A stretch of DNA of 12,329 nt from Clostridiales bacterium (GTDB taxonomy: Bacteria; Bacillota_A; Clostridia; Lachnospirales; Bianqueaceae). Within the stretch, counting starts at the first letter, position 1. Each line of letters begins with the position of its first letter. The notes under the pieces are model-generated. The model saw only the letters and a program-made list of their open reading frames with translations. It made no database searches and had not been told where the DNA came from. Shown here piece after piece: positions 6,171 through 12,329 of this stretch. The translations under genes were made by a program, and so were the position numbers. The stretch covers positions 1-12,329 of the forward strand of contig JAHZBS010000057.1 in NCBI GenBank assembly GCA_019423265.1, in the 5' to 3' direction.

Positions 6171-7001
6171 CTACAAAACCATCCGGAGCAACTGCGAAAC
6201 CGCCGGTAAATATCGGGACGCATAGAGCCCCCCCACAAACAGCAACAGAACCAGGTACGCGATAGCGTCCCGGCGCCCGTAGTGCAGCTCCTTCATCCGT
6301 GTCCTTCCCACATCCCCCCGGTAACACCTGGCCTCCATAGCTGTGGCCAATTCATCGGCCCGGCGAAAGGCGGAGATGAAGAGCGGAACGAGAATGGGGA
6401 CCATGCTCTTGGCTCTCTGTAGAAGATTGCCGCTCTCGAAGTCAGCGCCTCTTGCCATCTGCGCTTTCATGATCTTATCTGTCTCCTCCAACAGGATGGG
6501 GATAAAGCGCAGGGCAATGCTCATCATCATCGCAATGTCGTGGGCGGGAACTTTGATCTTTTTCAGAGGCCTCAAAAGGCTTTCAATTCCGTCCGTGAGC
6601 TGAATCGGCGTTGTCGTCAAGGTCATGAGCGATGAGCCGATGATCAGTAGAATCAGTCGAAGGCCCATGAACCCGGCCGTATAAACCCCCTGCCGTGTGA
6701 TCGTAAAGATCCAGAAATGTACCAGCGGGTCTCCCTTGGTCAAGAACATATTGAGCAGCACTGTAAACAGCAAAATGATGACAATGGTTTTGAGTCCGCG
6801 CACGATATAGCGGAAAGGCACCTTGGACAGGTAGATCAGCGCCGCCAGAGCGATGATCGCAATGCCAAAGCCAAGAAGATTTTTCACCAAAAACAGCGCA
6901 ATGATATAGACAATGGTGCCGACGATCTTCGTGCGGGGGTCTAGCCGATGGATCACGGAGTCCACGGGATAGTACTGCCCAATGGTAATATCTCGAAGCA
7001 T
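6171..7001 (-). CDS. ecfT: ECF transporter transmembrane component EcfT
   Basis: The 276-aa integral membrane protein couples the two ATPases to exchangeable substrate-binding S components. It opens with MLRDITIGQYYPVDSVIHRL, the usual EcfT N-terminus, and has several hydrophobic segments between about residues 25 and 130 and another at 247-262. Both cytoplasmic coupling-helix motifs are present: ARG at 183-185 (MARGADFES) and ARC at 224-226 (MEARCYRG), a variant that I recall as common in EcfT proteins of Firmicutes. I chose ATG at 7001 and not the upstream codon at 7055, because it has AGGGGGG in front and the extra 18 residues do not fit the family. It starts ten bases after ecfA2 ends. 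No S component lies nearby, so this is a shared (group II) module. The stop is TAG. Confidence 0.95.
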   Translation of the reverse strand: MLRDITIGQYYPVDSVIHRLDPRTKIVGTIVYIIALFLVKNLLGFGIAIIALAALIYLSKVPFRYIVRGLKTIVIILLFTVLLNMFLTKGDPLVHFWIFTITRQGVYTAGFMGLRLILLIIGSSLMTLTTTPIQLTDGIESLLRPLKKIKVPAHDIAMMMSIALRFIPILLEETDKIMKAQMARGADFESGNLLQRAKSMVPILVPLFISAFRRADELATAMEARCYRGDVGRTRMKELHYGRRDAIAYLVLLLFVGGLYASRYLPAVSQLLRMVL

Positions 7002-7011
7002 CGTATCCCCC

Positions 7012-7860
7012 CTATTTGTGGAAATTTGCGCGGATCTGTCCGACCATCTGGTCAACCGTCAGGACTGTATCCTCCATCCGAAACCCGCGGTTTTGCAGCA
7101 GGCTCCCCAGCTTGGTCACTTGCGGTACCCCCAGGCCCATGGCTTCCAGCTCCTCCCTGTGAGAAAATACCGTCCTCGGCTCCCCGTCAAATTTGACTCT
7201 GCCCTCATCCATCACAAGGATCCGGTTGACATACCTCGCCACGTCTTCCATACTGTGGGACACAAGCACCGCCGTCATGCCCAGCTCTCTGTGCAGCTCC
7301 ATGACCTTTCCCAAAATAGCGTCGCGGCCCATGGGGTCCAATCCCGCCGTCGGCTCATCCAAAATCAGATAGTCCGGCTCCATGGCCAACACCCCCGCGA
7401 TCGCAACTCTGCGCTTTTGACCGCCGGATAACTCAAAGGGTGATTTCTGGTAGAAATCGGAGCTGATCCCCACCATAGACAGCGCACTTTCAACCCGCCG
7501 GCTGATTTCTTCCTGGGGCAACTTCATATTCGTTGGGCCGAAGGCAACGTCCTTCCAGATGGTCATCTCAAAGAGCTGATGCTCCGGATATTGAAAGACC
7601 AGTCCAACTTTTTGCCGGAGCTGTCTCAAATTTTCCTTATGTTCCAATATATTGACACCGTCATATAGGATCTCGCCGTGGGTAGGCTTTAAAAGTCCGT
7701 TCAGATGCTGGATCAGCGTTGATTTTCCGGACCCCGTGTGTCCAATGATCCCGATGAACTCTCCCTTTTCGATGGTCAGACTCACATGGTCCAACGCCGC
7801 TTTGCTGTGGGGGGAGCCCGCCTCATAGACGTAGCAGACGTCCCTTACTTCAATCGACAT
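7012..7860 (-). CDS. ecfA2: ECF transporter ATP-binding protein EcfA2
   Basis: This 282-aa ABC ATPase is the second of the pair that powers the shared ECF transporter. Walker A is GHTGSGKST (residues 40-48), the Q-loop Gln is 90, the signature LSGGQ is 144-148, Walker B is YLILDEP (164-170, catalytic Glu169), and the switch His is 202. All key residues are intact, so this half should be able to bind and hydrolyse ATP. The C-terminal extension ([10 protein letters not shown] onward) is typical of EcfA proteins, which use it for dimer contacts. Its start lies inside the end of ecfA1 (16-base overlap) with only a weak GGTGG site, which suggests translational coupling and equal output. The stop is TAG, close to the ecfT start. 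Confidence 0.96.
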   Translation of the reverse strand: MSIEVRDVCYVYEAGSPHSKAALDHVSLTIEKGEFIGIIGHTGSGKSTLIQHLNGLLKPTHGEILYDGVNILEHKENLRQLRQKVGLVFQYPEHQLFEMTIWKDVAFGPTNMKLPQEEISRRVESALSMVGISSDFYQKSPFELSGGQKRRVAIAGVLAMEPDYLILDEPTAGLDPMGRDAILGKVMELHRELGMTAVLVSHSMEDVARYVNRILVMDEGRVKFDGEPRTVFSHREELEAMGLGVPQVTKLGSLLQNRGFRMEDTVLTVDQMVGQIRANFHK

Positions 7861-8696
7861 AGCGCATCCACCATTTCCTCGACTGTCAAAATGTCAGCCG
7901 GAACTTCCAGTCCCTCCTGGCGCAGGCGATAGGCCAGCTCTGTCATCTGCGGCACATCCAGCCCGATTTCCTTTATGGCTTCCACCTGGGAGAATACCTC
8001 CCGCGGCGTTCCATTCAGGACGACCTTTCCGTGGTCCATGACGACAACCCTGTCGGCCTGCACCGCTTCTTCCATATAATGGGTGATATGCAGGATGGTA
8101 ATGTTGTCCTCCCTGTTCAGCCGCCGTATCGTCCCCATGACCTCCTGCCGCCCGGAGGGATCTAACATAGCGGTCGGCTCGTCCAACACAATACATTTCG
8201 GCTTCATGGCTAAAACGCCGGCGATGGCAACCCGCTGCTTTTGGCCTCCTGAGAGCTTATTGGGGGAATGGCTGCGGTACCCCAGCATATTGACGGCGCG
8301 CAGAGAATCTTCCACTCTCGTGCGGATCTTTGTTGGTTCCACCCCTAGATTCTCCGGTCCGAAGGCCACGTCCTCCTCTACCACTGAGGCAATAATCTGG
8401 TTATCGGGATTCTGGAACACCATCCCCGCCTTCTGCCGGATCTCCCACAATCTCTCTTCCTCTTTTGTGTCAATCCCATCAACCCAGAGCGTGCCTCCGT
8501 CGGGGAACAAAAGCGCGTTGACATGCTTCGCAAAGGTGGATTTGCCGGAACCATTGTGTCCCAAGATTGCGATAAACTCGCCTGCCTGCACTGTTAGATC
8601 GACCTGGTCCAGCGCACGGATTCTCTGGGTGATCTCGCCGTCATCGCCCCGGACTGCATACTCATGCATCAAGCCCTCGGACCGCACCATCTCCAT
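7845..8696 (-). CDS. ecfA1: ECF transporter ATP-binding protein EcfA1
   Basis: This 283-aa ABC ATPase pairs with EcfA2 under EcfT to import vitamins or metals through various S components. Walker A is GHNGSGKST (46-54), Gln95 lies in the Q-loop, the signature LSGGQ is 148-152, Walker B is IVLDEP (169-174, Glu173), and the switch His is 206. The C-terminal [10 protein letters not shown] segment is the EcfA-type extension. I place the start at 8696, where GGGAGGAGGAG precedes ATG. An upstream in-frame codon at 8747 would put the N-terminus inside the terminator hairpin after rplQ and adds a non-conserved 17 residues. It heads an ecfA1-ecfA2-ecfT-truA operon separated from rplQ by 74 bases. Confidence 0.95.
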   Translation of the reverse strand: MEMVRSEGLMHEYAVRGDDGEITQRIRALDQVDLTVQAGEFIAILGHNGSGKSTFAKHVNALLFPDGGTLWVDGIDTKEEERLWEIRQKAGMVFQNPDNQIIASVVEEDVAFGPENLGVEPTKIRTRVEDSLRAVNMLGYRSHSPNKLSGGQKQRVAIAGVLAMKPKCIVLDEPTAMLDPSGRQEVMGTIRRLNREDNITILHITHYMEEAVQADRVVVMDHGKVVLNGTPREVFSQVEAIKEIGLDVPQMTELAYRLRQEGLEVPADILTVEEMVDALCRLK

Positions 8697-8732
8697 CGTC
8701 GCTCCTCCTCCCGCTCCGCATTTCAGATATAG

Positions 8733-8758
8733 AAAAAGGTTAGACAAGCGCCTAACCT
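8733..8758 (-). terminator. Intrinsic terminator between rplQ and ecfA1
   Basis: On the minus strand AGGTTAG (8758-8752) pairs with CTAACCT (8743-8737), with an 8-nt loop and four T residues after the stem. The stem is only 7 bp and moderately AT-rich, so termination may be partial, letting some ribosomal-operon transcripts continue into the ecf genes. Confidence 0.72.
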
Positions 8759-8770
8759 AGTTTCGTCTTT

Positions 8771-9307
8771 TTATACTAACTCAATGATGGCGACTTCCGC
8801 GCCATCGCCTTTTCTAGGACCGACCTTGATAATGCGGGTATACCCGCCTTTGCGGTTCTCATACTTGGGCGCTATCTCATCAAACATCTTCGCCGCCATG
8901 TCCACCTTTTTGCTCAGGGTCCTCATCTTGACCCTATCGGCGGGCGTCTCTGTGACAGGATAGAAGACCTTCAACATCTGGCGTCTCGCGTGCAGGCGGG
9001 AGGGCTTGTCTTTCTTGATGGTCTTTGTGATTTCCTCGTAGACCGTCACTTTCTTGCCGTCCACAGTCTCCTTCACACGTCTGCCGTCCGCCGTCTTCTT
9101 CGGCACCTTTTGGGTCACCGTAACGGTCTCATAATTATCCTTCTCCCGCACGGCAAGCGCAATCAGATGTTCTGCAATCTTGCGAATCTCCTTGGCCTTC
9201 GTCACTGTCGTCGTGATTCTTCCTTTGTAAAGCAGATTTGTAACCTGGTTCCGAAGCAGCGCTTTGCGCTGAGACGATGTTCTGCCGAGCTTTCTATATC
9301 CAGCCAT
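8771..9307 (-). CDS. rplQ: 50S ribosomal protein L17 with internal insertion
   Basis: The protein is 178 aa, about 55-60 residues longer than classic L17 (around 120 aa). The N-terminal core ([20 protein letters not shown], then [19 protein letters not shown]) and the C-terminal end ([27 protein letters not shown]) are standard. The extra length comes from a charged Lys/Thr/Val-rich stretch at roughly residues 58-105, including [14 protein letters not shown] and [13 protein letters not shown]. Similar longer L17 proteins occur, from memory, in Oscillospirales, which supports the taxonomic guess. L17 lines the large-subunit exit-tunnel region. ATG at 9307 follows AGGAGG by six bases. It is last in the ribosomal cluster, 151 bases after rpoA. 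Confidence 0.96.
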   Translation of the reverse strand: MAGYRKLGRTSSQRKALLRNQVTNLLYKGRITTTVTKAKEIRKIAEHLIALAVREKDNYETVTVTQKVPKKTADGRRVKETVDGKKVTVYEEITKTIKKDKPSRLHARRQMLKVFYPVTETPADRVKMRTLSKKVDMAAKMFDEIAPKYENRKGGYTRIIKVGPRKGDGAEVAIIELV

Positions 9308-9334
9308 AATGAACCTCCTAGTTCGTATTCCACT

Positions 9335-9368
9335 AAAAGACCGCGGCCTACAGAGATTTGACGCGGTC
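9335..9368 (-). terminator. Terminator-like hairpin between rpoA and rplQ
   Basis: On the minus strand GACCGCG (9368-9362) pairs with CGCGGTC (9345-9339) over 7 bp with a 16-nt loop, followed by four T residues (complement of 9335-9338). It stands in an otherwise uncommonly long 151-base gap. It may be a partial terminator or attenuator that lowers rplQ relative to rpoA, or a processing hairpin. Confidence 0.5.
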
Positions 9369-9458
9369 CCCGGTATCTGCCATGCTCCACTACAGGCAGC
9401 CGCAGACGCCGTCGCTCTATCCCCGAGGGAATAAAGCCCCTTTTCCTACAACTTCCGG

Positions 9459-10418
9459 TCAGTCATCGCCCGGTTTCAGCGCCAATCCAAGCTCTTCCAG
9501 CTTGCCCAGCACCTCATCCAGGGATTTTCTGCCCAGATTCCGGACCTTCATCATTTCCTCTTCCGTCCGGTTTGTCAGATCCTCTACTGTGTTGATTCCC
9601 GCTCTCTTCAGACAGTTATAGGAGCGAACCGACAGATCCAGCTCTTCGATGGTCATCTCCAGAACCTTCTCTTTCTGATCCTCTTCCTTCTCCACCATGA
9701 TTTCTGCGTTCTTCGCACTGTCAGACAAATCGATAAACAATGCCAAATGATCGTTCAATACCTTCGCCGCCAGACTCACCGCTTCGTCGGGCTGCAGCGT
9801 ACCGTTGGTCCACACTTCCATCGTCAACTTATCGAAGTCGGTAATCTGTCCGACTCGAGTATTTTCAACAAGGAAGTTGACCCGCTGTACAGGAGTATAC
9901 AGTGAATCGATGGCTATGATGCCGATGGATTGATCGTCACTCTTGTTCTTGTCGGCGCCCACATAGCCCCGCCCTTTCGTGATGCTCATCTCCATGAACA
10001 ATCTGGAATCCGTGCCCCCGCTGAGCGTTGCAATGACAAGGTCCGGATTGATGATTTCAATATCCTGGTCTACTTTAATATCCCCAGCATGAATGACTCC
10101 CTCGCCCTCGAATTCAATATAAGCGTTGCGAGCTTCATTGCTTTCCCCGTGACATTTTATCGCAAGGTTCTTCAGGTTCAGAATGATTTCCGACACGTCC
10201 TCCTTGACACCAGGAACGGTGGAGAATTCGTGCAGAACTCCCTCGATCTTGATGCTGGAAACGGCAGCGCCGGGCAGAGAAGACAGCATGATCCTGCGCA
10301 GAGAATTTCCTAATGTGGTACCATAACCCCTCTCTAAAGGCTCAACAACAAACTTGCCGTAGGTACCGTCCTCACTGATATCCATCACTTCTATGCGTGG
10401 TTTCTCAAATTCTAACAC
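9459..10418 (-). CDS. rpoA: DNA-directed RNA polymerase subunit alpha
   Basis: The 319-aa protein is complete. The N-terminal domain (residues 1-230) carries [18 protein letters not shown], used for alpha dimerisation and polymerase assembly, and the charged linker is at about 240-255. The C-terminal domain begins near 257. It includes [16 protein letters not shown], with Arg265 and Asn268 in the positions that contact UP elements and activators in other bacteria, and the helix-hairpin-helix [10 protein letters not shown]. The start codon is GTG at 10418, preceded by AGGAGG at six bases. It begins 28 bases after rpsD, in the standard S13-S11-S4-alpha-L17 order. The stop is TGA. Confidence 0.98.
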   Translation of the reverse strand: MLEFEKPRIEVMDISEDGTYGKFVVEPLERGYGTTLGNSLRRIMLSSLPGAAVSSIKIEGVLHEFSTVPGVKEDVSEIILNLKNLAIKCHGESNEARNAYIEFEGEGVIHAGDIKVDQDIEIINPDLVIATLSGGTDSRLFMEMSITKGRGYVGADKNKSDDQSIGIIAIDSLYTPVQRVNFLVENTRVGQITDFDKLTMEVWTNGTLQPDEAVSLAAKVLNDHLALFIDLSDSAKNAEIMVEKEEDQKEKVLEMTIEELDLSVRSYNCLKRAGINTVEDLTNRTEEEMMKVRNLGRKSLDEVLGKLEELGLALKPGDD

Positions 10419-10446
10419 AGGGGCCCTCCTTCACTAACTCTTTCTA

Positions 10447-11073
10447 TTATTTAGAATACAACTCGACGATAAGTGTCTCTTCAACCGGGATATCGATCTG
10501 ATCACGCGCCGGCAGCGCAGTAACCGTGATCTGACACTGATCAAAGTTCACATCCATCCACTGGGGGGCGGTTCTGGAGGATGTCGTCTCAAAGATATCC
10601 TTGAATCTTTGAATCCCCTTGGACTGCTCCTTGACCGTGATCACGTCCCCGACCTTGACCTGATAGGAGGGAATGTTTACCTTTTTACCGTTGACTTCGA
10701 TATGGTTGTGGCGCACCACCTGGCGCGCCTCTGTGCGGGAGCGCCCAAACCCTGCGCGGTAGACCACGTTATCCAGACGGATCTCTAACAGGCGCAGCAG
10801 GTTCTCACCCGTGATTCCCTTTTGTTTGGAAGCCTTCTCAAAATAATTATGGAACTGCGTCTCCAAAACTCCGTAGATACGCTTTGCCTTCTGCTTCTCA
10901 CGCAGCTGCAATCCGTACTCAGACTGCTTCTTGCGGTTCTGTCCATGCATACCGGGCGCGTAGGTGCGGCGGTCGACGGAGCATTTGCCCGTGTAGCAGC
11001 GGTCGCCCTTCAAAAACAATTTTTGTCCTTCTCTCCGGCATAATCTGCATACCGGTCCTGAATATCTAGCCAT
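10447..11073 (-). CDS. rpsD: 30S ribosomal protein S4
   Basis: The 208-aa protein is full length. Its N-terminus has Cys9, Cys12, Cys26 and Cys31 (CRLC and CYTGKC), the zinc-binding form of S4. The S4 RNA-binding domain spans about 97-160 and contains [13 protein letters not shown]4 nucleates assembly of the small-subunit 5' domain and in many bacteria represses its own operon. ATG at 11073 has AGGAGG 12 bases upstream, a rather long spacing. It lies 22 bases after rpsK, in one transcript with rpoA. Confidence 0.98.
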   Translation of the reverse strand: MARYSGPVCRLCRREGQKLFLKGDRCYTGKCSVDRRTYAPGMHGQNRKKQSEYGLQLREKQKAKRIYGVLETQFHNYFEKASKQKGITGENLLRLLEIRLDNVVYRAGFGRSRTEARQVVRHNHIEVNGKKVNIPSYQVKVGDVITVKEQSKGIQRFKDIFETTSSRTAPQWMDVNFDQCQITVTALPARDQIDIPVEETLIVELYSK

Positions 11074-11095
11074 AGTCTTATTTCACCTCCTGAGA

Positions 11096-11497
11096 TTACA
11101 CTCTTCTGCGCTTCGGAGGACGGCAGCCGTTGTGGGGAACGGGCGTCACATCCTTGATCATGGTTACTTCCAATCCGGCTGCCTGAAGAGCGCGAATGGC
11201 GGCTTCACGGCCAGCTCCCGGTCCCTTCACCATGACCTCGACAGACTTCAGGCCATGCTCCATAGCAGCCTTGGCGGCTGTCTCTGCGGCCATCTGCGCG
11301 GCATAGGGGGTATTCTTGCGGGATCCACGGAATCCCAGACCGCCGGCGCTCGCCCACGAGAGGGCGTTACCCGCCGTATCGGTAAGCGTCACGATTGTAT
11401 TGTTAAACGTAGACTGAATATGCGCCTGTCCCTTGTCCACATTCTTGCGGACACGGCGACGCGTCGTTGTTTTTTTCGCTACTTTCTTAGCTGCCAA
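11096..11497 (-). CDS. rpsK: 30S ribosomal protein S11
   Basis: The 133-aa product matches S11 throughout: the basic N-terminus, the [14 protein letters not shown] segment, [24 protein letters not shown] in the centre, and the final [13 protein letters not shown]11 is part of the platform and helps form the mRNA exit channel. The start is TTG at 11497 (LAAKKVAKK), with AGGAGG eight bases upstream; no ATG alternative preserves the N-terminus. It begins 16 bases after rpsM and ends 22 bases before rpsD. Confidence 0.97.
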   Translation of the reverse strand: MAAKKVAKKTTTRRRVRKNVDKGQAHIQSTFNNTIVTLTDTAGNALSWASAGGLGFRGSRKNTPYAAQMAAETAAKAAMEHGLKSVEVMVKGPGAGREAAIRALQAAGLEVTMIKDVTPVPHNGCRPPKRRRV

Positions 11498-11513
11498 CTT
11501 CCTGACCTCCTAC

Positions 11514-11882
11514 TTATTTCTTCTTATTGGCCACGGTCCTCTTGGGTCCCTTGCGAGTCCGAGCATTAGTTTTCGTATTCTGACCACGAACGGGAAGGCT
11601 CTTTCTGTGACGAATGCCGCGATAGCATCCAATTTCCGTCAATCTCTTGATGTTGAGAGCCGTCTCTCTGCGCAGATCGCCTTCGACAACCTGCGTCGCC
11701 TCGATGATCTCGCGGATCTTGTTCGTCTCGTCATCCGTCAGATCGCGCACACGGGTATCAGGGTTGATACCGGCTTCCTGTAAGATACGATTGGAACTGG
11801 CGCGACCGATACCATAAATGTAGGTAAGGCCAATCTCAACTCGCTTCTCGTTGGGTAAATCTACACCAGCAATACGTGCCAT
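11514..11882 (-). CDS. rpsM: 30S ribosomal protein S13
   Basis: The 122-aa protein begins [18 protein letters not shown] and contains the helix-hairpin-helix [11 protein letters not shown] and the [18 protein letters not shown] segment. The basic tail ends RTVANKKK. S13 sits in the head of the small subunit and contacts P-site tRNA and L5. I prefer ATG at 11882 to an in-frame GTG at 11894: it gives the conserved N-terminus, and AGGAGG (11900-11895 region) is 11 bases upstream, whereas the GTG overlaps the binding site. A 307-base gap with a candidate promoter separates it from rpmJ. Confidence 0.97.
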   Translation of the reverse strand: MARIAGVDLPNEKRVEIGLTYIYGIGRASSNRILQEAGINPDTRVRDLTDDETNKIREIIEATQVVEGDLRRETALNIKRLTEIGCYRGIRHRKSLPVRGQNTKTNARTRKGPKRTVANKKK

Positions 11883-12189
11883 GTAATCGTGCACCTCCTA
11901 GATTTCTACTTCCTAAAAACCTGCCAGACCTTGCCCTTGGCTACAGCCTGGTTGATGAATCCCGTGGGGAATCCACCGATTGTATTTCCATCAGCAATGG
12001 GCGTTTGCCAAACGCTTTCATTGCAGCCGCGTCAAAATATAGTTTCCCGAAGTTTAATTATATCGCAGAATTTCCGGTTTTGCAAGCAAATTTTTGCCAT
12101 CTGCCTTCCGCCAAACCCGGCGAATATGCACAAAGCATCGCTCTCCACCGCCGGAATCTCGTGGGATTATGATACAAATCTACGCGCGA
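11883..12189 (-). other. Unusually long rpmJ-rpsM intergenic region with structured rpsM leader
   Basis: These 307 bases hold no gene I can support. The parts nearer rpmJ can form a hairpin from CCGGCG and CGCCGG (12117-12154). A promoter follows at 12057-12085. The leader of about 170 nt before rpsM can form a long hairpin at 11994-12024, where GCAATG pairs with CATTGC around an inner GCGTT/AACGC stem. It also contains a 41-codon open stretch lacking any start codon (11909-12031). The leader may regulate S13 to L17 synthesis, but I do not recognise it as a known family. Confidence 0.5.
12057..12085 (-). promoter_or_regulatory. Candidate internal promoter for rpsM-rpsK-rpsD-rpoA-rplQ
   Basis: On the minus strand TATAAT (12062-12057) is preceded after 17 bases by TTGCAA (12085-12080), four of six matches at the -35 box. 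Transcription would start near 12050. It stands in a 307-base gap inside the ribosomal cluster, a sensible place for an alpha-operon promoter. Confidence 0.55.
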
Positions 12190-12303
12190 TCAACCCTGCT
12201 TTTGTTTGTGCTTCGGATTTTCACAGATAATCATGATCTTGCCTTTTCTCTTGATTACCTTGCATTTTTCGCAAATTGGCTTTACTGATGAACGAACCTT
12301 CAT
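12190..12303 (-). CDS. rpmJ: 50S ribosomal protein L36
   Basis: A 37-aa frame starts at ATG 12303 and reads [20 protein letters not shown] and then [17 protein letters not shown] before TGA. This is the short zinc-binding L36 with Cys11, Cys14, Cys27 and His32. AAAGGAG lies eight bases upstream. L36 belongs to the large subunit and sits at the spc/alpha boundary. Being short it is easily missed. The few bases above 12320 are too short to identify the upstream gene (infA would be usual). Confidence 0.97.
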   Translation of the reverse strand: MKVRSSVKPICEKCKVIKRKGKIMIICENPKHKQKQG

Positions 12304-12329
12304 CCTAGTCGCTCCTTTCTAAATCCCGC

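Noticed and set aside
5445..6209. 254-codon plus-strand frame opposite truA
   Set aside because: It lies antisense to an intact truA with all catalytic motifs, has no family features, and arises from the GC-rich third positions of the true gene.
8083..8760. 225-codon plus-strand frame opposite ecfA1
   Set aside because: It is antisense to a complete ABC ATPase with all motifs; its composition is that of a shadow frame.
11941..12021. 26-codon frame (MKAFGKRPLL...) in the rpsM leader
   Set aside because: No ribosome binding site precedes it, and it lies in a stem region; a leader peptide is possible but unsupported.

Overview
The window looks like a chromosomal segment from a low-to-mid GC Firmicute, most likely class Clostridia and probably an Oscillospirales (Ruminococcaceae/Oscillospiraceae-type) gut anaerobe. 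This is an inference. It rests on the order rpmJ-rpsM-rpsK-rpsD-rpoA-rplQ-ecfA1-ecfA2-ecfT-truA-rplM-rpsI, strong AGGAGG ribosome binding sites, the four-cysteine form of ribosomal protein S4, and a lysine/threonine/valine-rich insertion in L17 that I associate with this group.

Almost everything is on the minus strand, so transcription runs from high to low coordinates. Positions 12303-8771 hold the end of the spc/alpha ribosomal cluster: L36, S13, S11, S4, RNA polymerase alpha and L17. Next come the shared energising module of an ECF vitamin/metal transporter (EcfA1, EcfA2, EcfT; 8696-6171) and the tRNA pseudouridine synthase TruA (6158-5412), which ends at a strong terminator (about 5306-5354). 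L13 and S9 (3216-2366) have their own consensus promoter, a structured leader and a terminator. After them come a large membrane-anchored protein of unknown function (2200-392) and, convergent on the plus strand, the end of a short-chain dehydrogenase (1-350) resembling the EF-P 5-aminopentanone reductase YmfI.

The unusual part is about 3366-5305, an AT-rich block between truA and rplM, genes that are usually close together in related genomes. It has a perfect-consensus promoter (TTGACA, 17 nt, TATAAT), a membrane-anchored Ig-like protein gene, a secreted V8/trypsin-like serine protease gene and its own terminator. Both genes carry an apparent single-base lesion. The Ig-like gene has a perfect Shine-Dalgarno sequence in front of an ATA codon where ATG is expected. 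The protease has an in-frame TAG directly after its probable catalytic Asp, where Trp is expected. The simplest reading is a laterally acquired two-gene cassette that is decaying or was inactivated recently. Sequencing error and non-standard decoding remain to be excluded.

The ribosomal part also has features worth noting: a 307-nt gap between rpmJ and rpsM with a candidate internal promoter and hairpins, a 151-nt gap between rpoA and rplQ with a terminator-like hairpin, and a terminator between rplQ and ecfA1. I found no clear new defence or mobile system, CRISPR array, tRNA or rRNA.
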